DNA of 64,000 bases from Pseudomonas saudimassiliensis. Its GTDB lineage: Bacteria; Pseudomonadota; Gammaproteobacteria; Pseudomonadales; Pseudomonadaceae. The notes under the pieces were generated by a model that saw only the letters and a program-made list of their open reading frames with translations, ran no database searches and was not told the origin of the DNA. This document shows positions 28,160 to 37,187 of the stretch, in pieces. The stretch is taken from contig NZ_LK391969.1 in the NCBI RefSeq assembly GCF_000939975.1, forward strand, positions 62,001 through 126,000. Direction: 5' to 3'. Every line of letters starts with the position of its first letter. Position 1 is the first letter of the stretch. The translations under genes and the position numbers were made by a program.

Positions 28160-30623
28160 TACCTCGGTGGATGGCCTCCAGGCAATTGAAGACTGGTTCG
28201 CCCGCCAGGGCTGGCAGCCTGCGCTTTTTCAGCGGCGCAGCTGGGCGGCCTTCCGCGCCGGGCAGTCCGGTCTGATTCATGCCTCGACCGGCTCCGGCAA
28301 GACCCTGGCTGCCTGGCTCGGCCCGGTTTCCGTGGCGCTGGAGCAGGGCAGGGCGCCTGCCGGCTTGCGGGTGTTATGGATTACCCCGCTGCGTGCGCTG
28401 GCCACGGACACCGCGGGCAATCTGCAGCAGGCGGTGGACGGGCTGGGGCTGGACTGGCAGGTCGAAACCCGCACCGGCGACATCAGCGCCAGCGTACGGG
28501 CACGGCAGCGGCGCAAGCTGCCCCAGGCGCTGGTCACCACCCCGGAAAGTCTGTCCGTACTGCTGTCTTACCGCAACGTGGAGGAGAGTTTCCGCCAGCT
28601 GGATGCGGTCATCGTCGATGAGTGGCACGAGTTGCTGAGCAGCAAGCGCGGTGTGCAGCTGCAGCTGTGTCTGGCGTGGCTGCGCGCGCGCCGTCCGGGT
28701 CTGCCGGTGTGGGGGCTGTCGGCCACCCTGGGCAATCTGGATGAGGCCATGCAGGTGCTGCTCGGTGAGGGCGCCGCGCCGGGCGTCAGCATCGCCGGCG
28801 ATACCCACAAGACGCTGGCCGTGCGCGGGCTGATTCCGGCAACACTTGAGCGCTTCCCTTGGGGTGGGCATCTGGGGTTGGCGCAGCTGGAGGGCGTGCT
28901 TGAGTATCTGGAGCAGGGTGATACCGCACTGTTGTTCACCAATACCCGCTCCCAGGCCGAGCTGTGGTTCGAGTCGGTGCTCAAGGCGCGCATGGATTGG
29001 CTGACGCAGATCGGGCTGCACCACGGCTCGATCGACCGCAAGCTGCGCAAACGCATCGAGGACGGGCTGCGCGCCGGGGACTTCCGCTGTGTTATCTGCA
29101 CCTCCAGTCTGGATCTGGGCGTGGATTTCTCGCCGGTCGATCGGGTGGTGCAGGTCGGCAGTCCCAAGGGCGTTGCCCGCCTGATGCAACGTGCTGGCCG
29201 CTCCGGCCACCAGCCCGGCGCGCCCAGCGAAATTCTCTGTGTACCCAGCCACGCCTTTGAACTGGTGGAAATTGCCGCTGCACGCCGCGCCTGGGAGGCC
29301 GGGCGGGTCGAAGCCCGGCGGCCGTTGCGCCTGTGTCTGGATGTGCTGGTTCAGCATCTGGTGACGCTGGCTGCCGGGCCGGGGTTTGCAGCGGAGCAGG
29401 CACTGGCCGAAGCGCAGGCTACCCACGCCTTTGCCGGCCTGACGCGGGAGATGTTCGATTGGTGTCTGGTGTTCATCACCCAAGGCGGGCCGGTGTTGGA
29501 GCATTACCCGCAGTTTCATCGGGTGGTTGAGCAGGATGGGCTGTACCGCGTGGAGGATACGGGCATTGCCCGCCGTCACCGGATGGCCATCGGTACCATC
29601 ACCAGTGATGCGCAGATGCGGGTGAAATTCTTGAGCGGCGGCTACTTGGGCACGGTGGAGGAGTCCTTTATCGCCCGGCTTAATCCCGGCGATGTGTTTC
29701 TGTTCTCGGGGCGCGCACTGGAATTGATCAAGGTGCGCGATCTGGTGGCCTACGTAAAACCCGCCTCTACCCGCCGGCACAGCGTGCCCCGCTGGTACGG
29801 CGGGCGCTTGCCGCTGTCTTCGGAGCTGGCCGATACGGTGTTGGAGATCCTTGAGGAAGTGGATCAGGGGATCTATCGAGACCCCGAAGTGGAAGCCGTG
29901 CGTCCGGTGCTGGAAGTACAGCGCGAGCAGTCGGCCTTGCCGGGCCGGCAGCATCTGCTGATCGAGCGCTGCCGTTCACGGGAAGGCCATCACCTGTTCA
30001 TCTATCCCTTCGCCGGCCGGTTGGCCCATGAGGGGCTAGCCGCGCTGCTGGCGTGGCGACTCGGTCAGCTACAGCCGGCGACCTTCTCCCTGTCGGTCAA
30101 CGACTACGGGCTGGAATTGCTCACTGCAACGGAACCGCCCGAGCTCACCGACGCCATTTGGCGGTCGCTGCTCAACCCGGACCAACTGCTGGACGACGTG
30201 CTTGCGGCATTGAACGCCAGTGAGCTGGCGCGCCGGCAGTTCCGCGATATTGCGCGGATCAGCGGGCTGGTGTTTCAGGGGTATCCAGGGCGCGGCAAGA
30301 CCGACCGTCAGTTGCAGGCCTCGACCAGCCTGCTCTATGACACCCTCACGCGTTATGACCCCGACCACAAACTGCTCGATCAGGCCCGCCGCGAAGTGAT
30401 GGAAGACCAGCTGGATATGAGAAGGCTGCGCGCGGTGCTGGAGCGCGCAGCCGAGCAGGAGCTGATTATCAAGAGTCTGAAGCATTTCTCGCCCCTTGGT
30501 TTCCCGCTGTGGGTCGATCGCCTGCGCAGCCGGTTGAGCACCGAGAACTGGCGCCAGCGCGTGCAACGCATGCTGGTCACCCTGGAGCGCAACGCCGACC
30601 GCGTCGCGAAAAAACGCCGATGA
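28149..30623 (+). CDS. Ligase-associated DEXH-box helicase (Lhr-like)
   Basis: 824 residues from ATG 28149 (MAADTSVDGLQ). Walker A HASTGSGKT near residue 42, motif II DEWHEL near residue 157, motif III LSATLGN, and motif VI QRAGRSGHQPG are present, followed by the long Lhr-core C-terminal region (winged helix plus DUF). This is a 3'-5' DNA translocase of the ligase-associated type. Reading overlaps the ligase by 11 bases and PdeM by four bases, so the four proteins are probably translationally coupled. Confidence 0.93.
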   Translation: MAADTSVDGLQAIEDWFARQGWQPALFQRRSWAAFRAGQSGLIHASTGSGKTLAAWLGPVSVALEQGRAPAGLRVLWITPLRALATDTAGNLQQAVDGLGLDWQVETRTGDISASVRARQRRKLPQALVTTPESLSVLLSYRNVEESFRQLDAVIVDEWHELLSSKRGVQLQLCLAWLRARRPGLPVWGLSATLGNLDEAMQVLLGEGAAPGVSIAGDTHKTLAVRGLIPATLERFPWGGHLGLAQLEGVLEYLEQGDTALLFTNTRSQAELWFESVLKARMDWLTQIGLHHGSIDRKLRKRIEDGLRAGDFRCVICTSSLDLGVDFSPVDRVVQVGSPKGVARLMQRAGRSGHQPGAPSEILCVPSHAFELVEIAAARRAWEAGRVEARRPLRLCLDVLVQHLVTLAAGPGFAAEQALAEAQATHAFAGLTREMFDWCLVFITQGGPVLEHYPQFHRVVEQDGLYRVEDTGIARRHRMAIGTITSDAQMRVKFLSGGYLGTVEESFIARLNPGDVFLFSGRALELIKVRDLVAYVKPASTRRHSVPRWYGGRLPLSSELADTVLEILEEVDQGIYRDPEVEAVRPVLEVQREQSALPGRQHLLIERCRSREGHHLFIYPFAGRLAHEGLAALLAWRLGQLQPATFSLSVNDYGLELLTATEPPELTDAIWRSLLNPDQLLDDVLAALNASELARRQFRDIARISGLVFQGYPGRGKTDRQLQASTSLLYDTLTRYDPDHKLLDQARREVMEDQLDMRRLRAVLERAAEQELIIKSLKHFSPLGFPLWVDRLRSRLSTENWRQRVQRMLVTLERNADRVAKKRR

Positions 30624-31279
30624 GTCGCACCCTGGATTGGGAGCTGGCGGGTGAGAGGGTCATTCTGCACGGTGACAAGGCCTTGTATTACCCGGTCCAG
30701 GCCACGCTCATGGTGGCCGACACGCACTTTGGCAAGGGCGCTTTCTTCCGCCGCAAGGGGCTGGCGGTGCCGACCGGGCAGAGCCAGGATGACCTGCAAC
30801 GGTTATCCGCCTTGATCGCGCATTTTGAACCGCAGCGTTTGATTGTGTTGGGCGACTTCTTCCATCACCGGCCCAGCCCGAGCGAGCCATTTCTCGCACA
30901 GTTCCCGGACTGGCTGGCGCGCCATGGGCATGTGCAGGTGGAAGCGGTCATAGGTAACCATGACCGGCACGCCAAGGGCATCGATATCGGCATCAACTGG
31001 CATGCCACGCTGGATATCGGACCCTTCCGGCTATGCCATGAACCACAGAGCGTCCCCGGCAGGCATGTGCTGGCCGGGCACCTGCACCCTGTTTACAGCC
31101 TGTCGGCGGGGGGCGATCGATTGCGGGCACCGGTGTTCTGGTGGCGCGACGGCGTGTCCGTGCTGCCGTCTTTTGGTGCTCTGACCGGCGGCTGGGAGAT
31201 TCAGCCGCAGGCCGGGGAGGGGGCCGTACTCGTTGTTGAGGGTGAGCTATATCCGATGGGCTCGGGCGCTGGTTGCTGA
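30620..31279 (+). CDS. pdeM: Ligase-associated endonuclease PdeM
   Basis: 219 residues from ATG 30620. Calcineurin-like phosphoesterase motifs are in order: VADTHFGK, LGDFFHH, GNHD and AGHLHP, giving a two-metal site. This is the fourth member of the ligase-associated DNA damage response set. ATGA overlap with the helicase stop. A convergent hairpin at 31282 follows. Confidence 0.9.
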   Translation: MSRTLDWELAGERVILHGDKALYYPVQATLMVADTHFGKGAFFRRKGLAVPTGQSQDDLQRLSALIAHFEPQRLIVLGDFFHHRPSPSEPFLAQFPDWLARHGHVQVEAVIGNHDRHAKGIDIGINWHATLDIGPFRLCHEPQSVPGRHVLAGHLHPVYSLSAGGDRLRAPVFWWRDGVSVLPSFGALTGGWEIQPQAGEGAVLVVEGELYPMGSGAGC

Positions 31280-31281
31280 TA

Positions 31282-31305
31282 CCAGGTGCCTTGGTCTGCA
31301 CCTGG
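31282..31305. terminator. Hairpin between pdeM and SDR gene
   Basis: CCAGGTGC and GCACCTGG form a perfect 8-bp stem with an eight-base loop, between the stops of two convergent genes. No T-run is obvious, so termination is only likely by position. Confidence 0.45.
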
Positions 31306-31340
31306 GGGCATGCCCGCGTCCGGCCCCTCCCGCCGCTGGT

Positions 31341-32102
31341 TCAGATGCAGGTGCTGCCACCATCTACGGGCAGGGCAATACCGGTGGTGAAGCTGGCAGC
31401 ATCGGAGCACAGGTAGAGCACCGCAGCAGCCACTTCCTCCGCCCGGCCGATACGGCCGATGGGATGCAGTGCCGCGACGGAGTCGGCCTTGCGCGGCTCG
31501 GCTTCCACGGCGCGGCGGAACATGTCCGTATCGATCACCGCCGGGCACACTGCGTTGATGCGCACCCCCTTGCGCCCATATTCCACCGCCGCCGACCGGG
31601 TCAGCCCAAGCACGGCGTGCTTGCTGGCGGCATAGATGCTCATCTTCGGCGCTGCGCCCAGGGCGGCGATCGAGGCGGTGTTGACGATGGCTCCGCCACC
31701 GCTCTTGAGCATCAGCGGAATTTCGAAGCGCATGCACTGCCAGACGCCCTTGACGTTGATGTCCATGATCCGGTCGAACACCGTTTCGTCCCCGTCGGCC
31801 AGCTTGTCCTGCTCGAATTCAACCCCGGCGTTGTTGAAAGCGCAGTCCAGCCGGCCATAGTCGCGCTCGATCATCTCCAGCATCGAGCGGACCTGGGCGG
31901 CATCGGCCACGTCACACTGACAGAACATGACATCACCGCCTTGCTCGCGGATGCCAGCCACTGTCTCCTCCCCGTTGATGGTGTCGATATCCGCGAGTAT
32001 CAGCCGTGCCCCTTGAGCGGCAAAAGCCTGGGCAGTGGCTTTGCCGATGCCTGCAGCGGCCCCAGTGATCAGTACAACTCTGCCCGAATACGCTGATTCC
32101 AT
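31341..32102 (-). CDS. SDR-family NAD(P)-dependent oxidoreductase, copy 1
   Basis: 253 residues from ATG 32102. A classical short-chain dehydrogenase: TGAAAGIG cofactor motif near residue 12, D61-type acidic residues in LADID (suggests NAD preference), NNAGVEF, catalytic Ser in NTASIAAL and YxxxK in YAASKHA, ending VDGGSTCI. Substrate unknown. A close paralog lies at 40053-40814 on the same strand, with most residues identical. Confidence 0.88.
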   Translation of the reverse strand: MESAYSGRVVLITGAAAGIGKATAQAFAAQGARLILADIDTINGEETVAGIREQGGDVMFCQCDVADAAQVRSMLEMIERDYGRLDCAFNNAGVEFEQDKLADGDETVFDRIMDINVKGVWQCMRFEIPLMLKSGGGAIVNTASIAALGAAPKMSIYAASKHAVLGLTRSAAVEYGRKGVRINAVCPAVIDTDMFRRAVEAEPRKADSVAALHPIGRIGRAEEVAAAVLYLCSDAASFTTGIALPVDGGSTCI

Positions 32103-32349
32103 GGTGTGTTCTCTTGAGCGAAGGCTGCGGTCCCATACCAGAGCCTGTCCGTGGTTCAGAATATCAATCCGACGGATGAAGGCACTCTGCATCAGGAAGC
32201 TTGTTCATGGGATATGAGGGCGGGTGATGGGGTGGCGCTGGGGGGCAGGTCGGTTCGCGGTGAGTGAACCTTGCCCCGGCAGCCTATTCCGGCAGGTATG
32301 AAAGCCATGCTGTCAGCCATATCCCCGGCGCGGGAGGTCGATTACTCCG

Positions 32350-32721
32350 CTACAACCCCAGATACTCTGCTAACAGAAAGGCTTCACCCTTGCCTTCATA
32401 CTTGCCGAAATAACTGACCGGCTCGCGGGTCTCGTCTTCGATATAACCCACCTCGCAATCAATGCCGTATTGCTCGGCCAGACCGTTGAACAGATCCACT
32501 GGGGGATTGAGGTGGAGTTTCTTCTTCACCTGCTGGCTGATGCCCAACTGCCAGTCTTCGCAGTCATCGCTCTCGCATTCATTGATCAGCGTTACGTTGA
32601 CGGCTGGATTGGCATCAACATACGCCTGCAAAGCCGCTTGCAGTTCCGGCAGGCTCTGCCTCAGCTTTTTCTCGCGCTTTTCTTCAAGGCGGTCGCAGGC
32701 GATCAGAATGTATATGAGCAT
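32350..32721 (-). CDS. Unknown soluble protein, 123 residues
   Basis: The protein starts MLIYILIACDRLEEKREKK and is acidic, with two Cys close together (ECESDDCEDW). It ends in EAFLLAEYLGL. I do not recognise the family. The coding frame has backbone-like codon use and no overlapping competitor that looks better. No operon partner: about 250 bases separate it from the SDR gene and 280 from the CigR-like gene. Confidence 0.6.
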   Translation of the reverse strand: MLIYILIACDRLEEKREKKLRQSLPELQAALQAYVDANPAVNVTLINECESDDCEDWQLGISQQVKKKLHLNPPVDLFNGLAEQYGIDCEVGYIEDETREPVSYFGKYEGKGEAFLLAEYLGL

Positions 32722-33002
32722 TTGAGTTGTCCGGTCAATTTTGCGGCTACTTTACCATAGGGGCCCGGGTTTCCAGGGCGGGTAATCCTTGGGTGCTGGC
32801 GCTACCGAGTGTAAACGTCTTCAAGCTGCGCAGCGAAACGCGGTCGGGCGTGCCTGCCTGACCAGCGCCTGGGCAGGCGTCATGTGCGGTGGCTGGTCCT
32901 GCCGGCAACCAACGGAGCCTTTGCTGGTCTATAGGGCAGATCGCATAGAAGCACCGGGCAGAGGGCTGCTGCGGATTGGCGGTCGGCTCTGGAGTCTTGA
33001 TC

Positions 33003-33479
33003 ATGCAATATCGAATCGCTGTCCTGGTTGGCCTGTTGGCCGCCAGTTTGTGGGTACCTCACGTTTATGCGGGGCCACCGGAAGGCAAGGGGCCTCCCCA
33101 TCACCGGTCTGCGGACCATGGGCATCCCGGCAAGGGCAAGCCAGGGCGCGATGAGCGTCACTACCGGGAGGACCGATACCGCAGTCAAGTCGCTTTCGAG
33201 ACGCTGGTCAATGCCGGCATTTCCGCCGTGCTGGCCCGGGAGTACGCGCACCACGCGGGCCTGAGTGGTCATCGCGATCTGCCACCGGGCATCCGCAAGA
33301 ACCTCATGCGGGGCAAGCCCCTGCCCCCGGGGATCGCTAAGAAAGTTCGATCCGGTGCGTTGCTCGAGCGGCTGCCGCGCCACCCGGGTTATGAATGGCA
33401 GTCGGCAGGGACTGACCTGATCCTCGTGTCGGTAGCGACCGGCATCATCGCTGATATCCTGCTGGATGTGTTCGACTGA
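33003..33479 (+). CDS. CigR-like periplasmic protein (RcnB-related)
   Basis: 158 residues from ATG 33003. A signal peptide (cleavage near VYA-G, residue 23) precedes a Gly/Pro/His/Lys-rich stretch and then VLAREYAHHAGLSGHRDLPPGIRKNLMRGKPLPPGIAKKV...LPRHPGYEW, the pattern of the anti-virulence regulator CigR family. It ends in a hydrophobic helix (TDLILVSVATGIIADILLDV). CigR was named in Salmonella; in Pseudomonas the role is unknown. A DUF503 gene follows after 28 bases. Confidence 0.78.
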   Translation: MQYRIAVLVGLLAASLWVPHVYAGPPEGKGPPHHRSADHGHPGKGKPGRDERHYREDRYRSQVAFETLVNAGISAVLAREYAHHAGLSGHRDLPPGIRKNLMRGKPLPPGIAKKVRSGALLERLPRHPGYEWQSAGTDLILVSVATGIIADILLDVFD

Positions 33480-33507
33480 GTTGACGCAATCGCCGGGGCT
33501 GCCATCC

Positions 33508-33789
33508 ATGCATATCGTTGTGCTGACCATGAGATTTTCACTGCCAGGCTGCCGCTCTCTCAAGGAGAAGCGCCAGCGCATGGGTGGCATGCACGAGCGC
33601 TATGGGCGCCAGCCAGCGGTAGCGGTTTGCGAGAGCGGCGATCGGGACCGGGTGGATGCCAGCGAATGGACCTTTGTGGTGACGGGGCTATCAGCGCAGG
33701 AAGTGGAGCCGCTGTGCAGCGAGATCGAAGATAGGATACAACGCACTGTCGAGGCCCGGGTGATGGATGTGGTGCGTGAAAGCCTGTAA
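33508..33789 (+). CDS. DUF503 (YlxP-like) protein
   Basis: 93 residues from ATG 33508. LRFSLPGCRSLKEKRQRMGGM-like N terminus (here TMRFSLPGCRSLKEKRQ) is the DUF503 signature. Members are small ferredoxin-like folds; YlxP sits near ribosome-maturation genes in Firmicutes, but function is unproven. It is co-directional with the CigR-like gene. Confidence 0.78.
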   Translation: MHIVVLTMRFSLPGCRSLKEKRQRMGGMHERYGRQPAVAVCESGDRDRVDASEWTFVVTGLSAQEVEPLCSEIEDRIQRTVEARVMDVVRESL

Positions 33790-33984
33790 TCAGGATTATG
33801 TCGACTACCCTGCGGCCCGCTGTCTGACACTGTCTCGAGGATGCCTGCATCAGGGATCTTGCGTTTGGCATCGCTCGATGCGCTGCGCCAGGGTGGGCGG
33901 CGGCCATGGGCGGCAGGCACGCTACTCGGCGCGTGATATCCTCCGCGCACTTACCCCGTTACCGCACAGGCATTCATAAGCACC

Positions 33985-34203
33985 ATGACCAACGAACATC
34001 CGCGTGACCCCTTGCATGGCGTAACGCTCGAGCACATCGTGACCCGATTGGAAAGCCACTACGGCTGGGATGGCCTGGCCGAGCGGATTGCGATCAATTG
34101 CTTCAAGAATGACCAGTCGATCAAGTCATCCCTCAAGTTTCTGCGCAAGACGTCCTGGGCCAGAGAGAAGGTGGAGAAGCTGTACCTGGCGACCTTCGGA
34201 TAA
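33985..34203 (+). CDS. VF530 family (DUF2132) DNA-binding protein
   Basis: 72 residues. [61 protein letters not shown] is the whole VF530 domain, a small helical fold thought to bind DNA. It ends 235 bases before nirK, and the ANR-type box lies between. Confidence 0.88.
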   Translation: MTNEHPRDPLHGVTLEHIVTRLESHYGWDGLAERIAINCFKNDQSIKSSLKFLRKTSWAREKVEKLYLATFG

Positions 34204-34281
34204 AAGCCAGGGCGTCTGGCTGCGTCGCGCACTCCCTGCGACAACCGACCACGCCTCCGAGCCCGCCTACCTTCCAACTAT

Positions 34282-34295
34282 TTGATTTCCATCAA
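34282..34295. promoter_or_regulatory. ANR/DNR (FNR-type) box upstream of nirK
   Basis: TTGAT-TTCC-ATCAA is an exact match to the FNR/ANR/DNR consensus TTGATnnnnATCAA. It lies 143 bases before the nirK start. Such sites switch on denitrification genes under low oxygen (ANR) or nitric oxide (DNR) in Pseudomonas. Confidence 0.85.
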
Positions 34296-34438
34296 GGGGC
34301 GTCCCTTCCGCCACGCGTAGCCTGATCTTGAAGCTCGGTGGCAGTGTCAATACCGACGTTAGTCGGATGCTTTCACAGTCTCCCGGGCATGTTTCGACTC
34401 TGCACTGGCAGGGTCCCATCTGATCCAGGATCATACCC

Positions 34439-35827
34439 ATGAGAGCCTTCCTTCTCTATTTCATCACCTTCTGCGGACTTGTCGGGCTGGGTGCGCCGGC
34501 AATGGCCGATCACCCCAGCGGCACCGCCAACGTCAAGCCCGTGCCGGATGTCGTCTTCACGCTGCGTACCGATATTGCCGACGGCAAGCTGGTTTATGTC
34601 AGTGAGGCTGGCCCGACCAAGGGGCAAGTGAACCCTGATCTGCGGGTCGCGGAAGATGCCGTGGTGCAAGTGAATATCGTCAACGGCGATGGCGCTCTTC
34701 ATGACTTTGCCGTTCCCGATTTCAATGTCAAATCCGATCAGATTGGCGGCAAGGGCGCGGCGACCGCGATCGTGTTCCGGGCGAACAAGGGTGGTATCTA
34801 CGAGTACCTGTGCAGCCTGCCCGGGCACAAGGCAGCGGGTATGTTCGGCAAGCTGATCGTGGGTGATGCCCAGGAAAAAGCGGGCAGTGAGTTCCCTGAC
34901 CTGTCCAAGAACCCCAGTGAAGTGGGTGAGCCAGTCGGCAAGCGTGGACCCAAGGAACTTACTATTGACCTTGAAGCCACTGAAGTGGAAGGTCGTCTGA
35001 GCGATGGTGCGAGCTACAAGTTCTGGACCTTCAACAACACCGTACCGGGCCCGATGCTGCGGGTACGTGTGGGCGACACTGTGAACATCAACCTGAAAAA
35101 CGCCGAGGACAGCGCCCATATCCACTCGGTCGACTTCCATGCCGTGACTGGCCCTGGTGGTGGTGCTGCGGTAACTCAGGTTGCTCCCGGCCATTCCAAG
35201 AGCTTCTCGTTCAAAGCCATGGCTCCCGGCCTGTATGTTTACCACTGTGCTACCCCCATGGTTGCGCAACATATCACCAACGGCATGTACGGCATGATCC
35301 TGGTCGAGCCTGAGGGCGGCCTGAGCGAAGTAGACCGCGAGTACTATGTGATGCAGGGCGAACTCTATACCGCGCAGCGTCACGGCTCGGCTGGCCTGCA
35401 GGAGTTCTCGCTGGACAAGCTGCTCGACGAGCGTCCCGAACACATGATGTTCAACGGCTCCATGGATGCCCTGTCGGCCACCCACAAGATGGAATCCAAT
35501 GTTGACGAAACCGTGCGCATCTTCTTCGGTGTCGGTGGCCCCAACCTGGTATCCAGCTTCCATGTGATTGGCGAGATCTTCGACCGGGTATATGACCAGG
35601 CTTCCCTGACCAGCCCGCCGCTGACTGACGTGCAAACCACTCTGGTACCTCCGGGCGGCGCCACCATGGTCGAGTTCAAGACTGAGTACCCCGGCAAGTA
35701 CATCCTGGTGGACCACGCGCTGTCCCGCGCCGAGAAAGGACTGGTAGGTCTGCTCCATGTCAACGGCAAAGCCGACGACACCATCTTCAAGTCCGACGAG
35801 AAGGTAGACCACAGCAGCGGTCATTGA
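34439..35827 (+). CDS. nirK: Copper nitrite reductase NirK with extra N-terminal cupredoxin domain
   Basis: 462 residues, about 100 longer than two-domain NirK. A signal peptide (cleavage near AMA-D, residue 23) precedes an added cupredoxin (about 30-140) with a full type-1 copper set: His in LHDFAVP, and Cys-x4-His-x4-Met in CSLPGHKAAGM. The NirK part (about 160-450) carries IHSVDFH, HCATPMVAQHITNGM and SSFHVIG, supplying type-1 and type-2 ligands. The Cys-to-His spacing is one shorter than in classical class I enzymes, as in AniA-like class II. It reduces nitrite to nitric oxide in the periplasm. The added domain may serve as built-in electron donor (known architecture in some methylotrophs). 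No other denitrification gene is near. Confidence 0.92.
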   Translation: MRAFLLYFITFCGLVGLGAPAMADHPSGTANVKPVPDVVFTLRTDIADGKLVYVSEAGPTKGQVNPDLRVAEDAVVQVNIVNGDGALHDFAVPDFNVKSDQIGGKGAATAIVFRANKGGIYEYLCSLPGHKAAGMFGKLIVGDAQEKAGSEFPDLSKNPSEVGEPVGKRGPKELTIDLEATEVEGRLSDGASYKFWTFNNTVPGPMLRVRVGDTVNINLKNAEDSAHIHSVDFHAVTGPGGGAAVTQVAPGHSKSFSFKAMAPGLYVYHCATPMVAQHITNGMYGMILVEPEGGLSEVDREYYVMQGELYTAQRHGSAGLQEFSLDKLLDERPEHMMFNGSMDALSATHKMESNVDETVRIFFGVGGPNLVSSFHVIGEIFDRVYDQASLTSPPLTDVQTTLVPPGGATMVEFKTEYPGKYILVDHALSRAEKGLVGLLHVNGKADDTIFKSDEKVDHSSGH

Positions 35828-35843
35828 TTGACCGGTAGCAGTC

Positions 35844-35881
35844 AACGCCCCGGAAGCTCAGCACTCCGGGGCGTTTTTTTT
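35844..35881 (+). terminator. Intrinsic terminator of nirK
   Basis: AACGCCCCGGA pairs with TCCGGGGCGTT around a short loop and is followed by a T-run of eight. It lies 17 bases past the nirK stop. Confidence 0.93.
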
Positions 35882-36003
35882 GCCGGAAGCGAAGCTGGTG
35901 GGTACATCGGATCGAACTCCTGGTGTATCGAGACGCCAAATGGTTAGGGACCACCCGATGAACTATGTTCAGAAGCAGACAATACAGCGTGGATGGAGGT
36001 GAC

Positions 36004-36552
36004 TTGGAGTCTTTATTTTTTGGCGGGACGCAGAGCCTGTTCCGTATTCTGATTGTCGGGGCGTTGGCATATGTCACCCTGGTTGTCTTTCTTCGGCTGG
36101 CGGGCAAGCGCACGCTGTCGAAGATGAATGCCTTTGACCTGGTCGTGACCGTCGCCCTCGGCTCCACCCTGGCGACGGTGCTGCTGACCAAAGACCTGGC
36201 GCTTGCTGATGGAGCAGTGGCCTTTGCTCTATTGATCGGACTGCAATACGTGGTGACCTGGTCCAGCGTACGGGTGCATTGGGTACGGCAACTGGTTACC
36301 GGAGAGCCATCGATGCTGCTGCATCGGGGGGTTCTGTTGTCGCCGGCGCTTCGCCGCACGCGGATCACCGAGGCCGAGGTCAGAGCCGCTGTGCGCGCGG
36401 CTGGGGTGGCCTCGCTCTCGGAGGTGGAAGCTGTGGTGTTGGAAACAGACGGCTCATTCAGCGTCATTAAGCAGAGCGCAGGAGATCGGTCCAGCCTTGC
36501 CGATGTGCGAGCGCCAGAGAGGAGCACGCAAGCGAACCGTGATCAGGGTTGA
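36004..36552 (+). CDS. YetF/DUF421 family membrane protein
   Basis: 182 residues from TTG 36004, chosen because GGAGG is seven bases upstream and the first helix then starts at the family position; an ATG at 35965 would add 13 residues. Three helices (about 10-30, 40-60, 66-85) include RLAGKRTLSKMNAFDLVVTVALGSTLATVLL, the DUF421 signature. The C-terminal cytoplasmic domain follows. Function is unknown; in Bacillus YetF-like proteins act in spore germination and phospholipid biology. Confidence 0.83.
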   Translation: MESLFFGGTQSLFRILIVGALAYVTLVVFLRLAGKRTLSKMNAFDLVVTVALGSTLATVLLTKDLALADGAVAFALLIGLQYVVTWSSVRVHWVRQLVTGEPSMLLHRGVLLSPALRRTRITEAEVRAAVRAAGVASLSEVEAVVLETDGSFSVIKQSAGDRSSLADVRAPERSTQANRDQG

Positions 36553-36575
36553 TTCCTCGGGATTTGGGAGACGCG

Positions 36576-37034
36576 ATGACCAGAAAACCATCGGAAGCCG
36601 AACAGCGCGCCATTCTCGCTCGGCTCGATAAGTTCAGCCGTTTCACCGATAGCAGCATTGGCCTGCCTTTCACCCGTTTCAAGATCGGCGTCGAGCCGAT
36701 TATCGGGTTGGTGCCCGGTGTGGGCGACGTGATTGGCCTGGCGATGTCCGGCTATGTCTTGCTGGAGGCGCAGCGGGCGGGGGCGAGCAAGGAGGTGAAG
36801 CGGCGTATGCTGCGTAATATCGGCATCGACTTCGTGGGTGGGCTGATCCCCGTGTTTGGGGATGCCTTCGATGCCGTCTACAAAGCCAACAGCCGTAATA
36901 CCCGTCTGCTGAGAAATTACCTGAACCAGCAGCTCGCGGTGGAGCCTGCACCGGCGCCCTTTCCCTGGAAGATATTGATCGGCTTGTCCGCCCTGTTTGC
37001 AGCCATTATTGCCGTGTTCGGGGTTCTGTTGTGA
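36576..37034 (+). CDS. DUF4112 family membrane protein
   Basis: 152 residues from ATG 36576 (GGGAG upstream). FTDSSIGLPFTRFKIGVEPIIGLVPGVGDVIGLAMSGYVL followed by NIGIDFVGGLIPVFGDAFDAVYKANSRN is the DUF4112 pattern, with a C-terminal helix (WKILIGLSALFAAIIAVFGVLL). Unknown function. It follows the YetF gene after 23 bases and may be co-transcribed. Confidence 0.83.
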   Translation: MTRKPSEAEQRAILARLDKFSRFTDSSIGLPFTRFKIGVEPIIGLVPGVGDVIGLAMSGYVLLEAQRAGASKEVKRRMLRNIGIDFVGGLIPVFGDAFDAVYKANSRNTRLLRNYLNQQLAVEPAPAPFPWKILIGLSALFAAIIAVFGVLL

Positions 37035-37187
37035 GGATGGCATGGGAGACTCGGGGCGGGGGCGCGGGCAGAGCCGTCCCAGCCTGCCATCCAAAACGAG
37101 AGTTTCGCGTTTCTGCTAGGCTGATGGGCAAACCGATTGTCGCGTTACGGTTTTTTCCGCCCTGACGCATGGATAAAGAGTGAATAA

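Noticed and set aside
26543..29954. Long reverse frames opposite the ligase and helicase
   Set aside because: Both are shadows; ligase and helicase catalytic motifs lie on the + strand.
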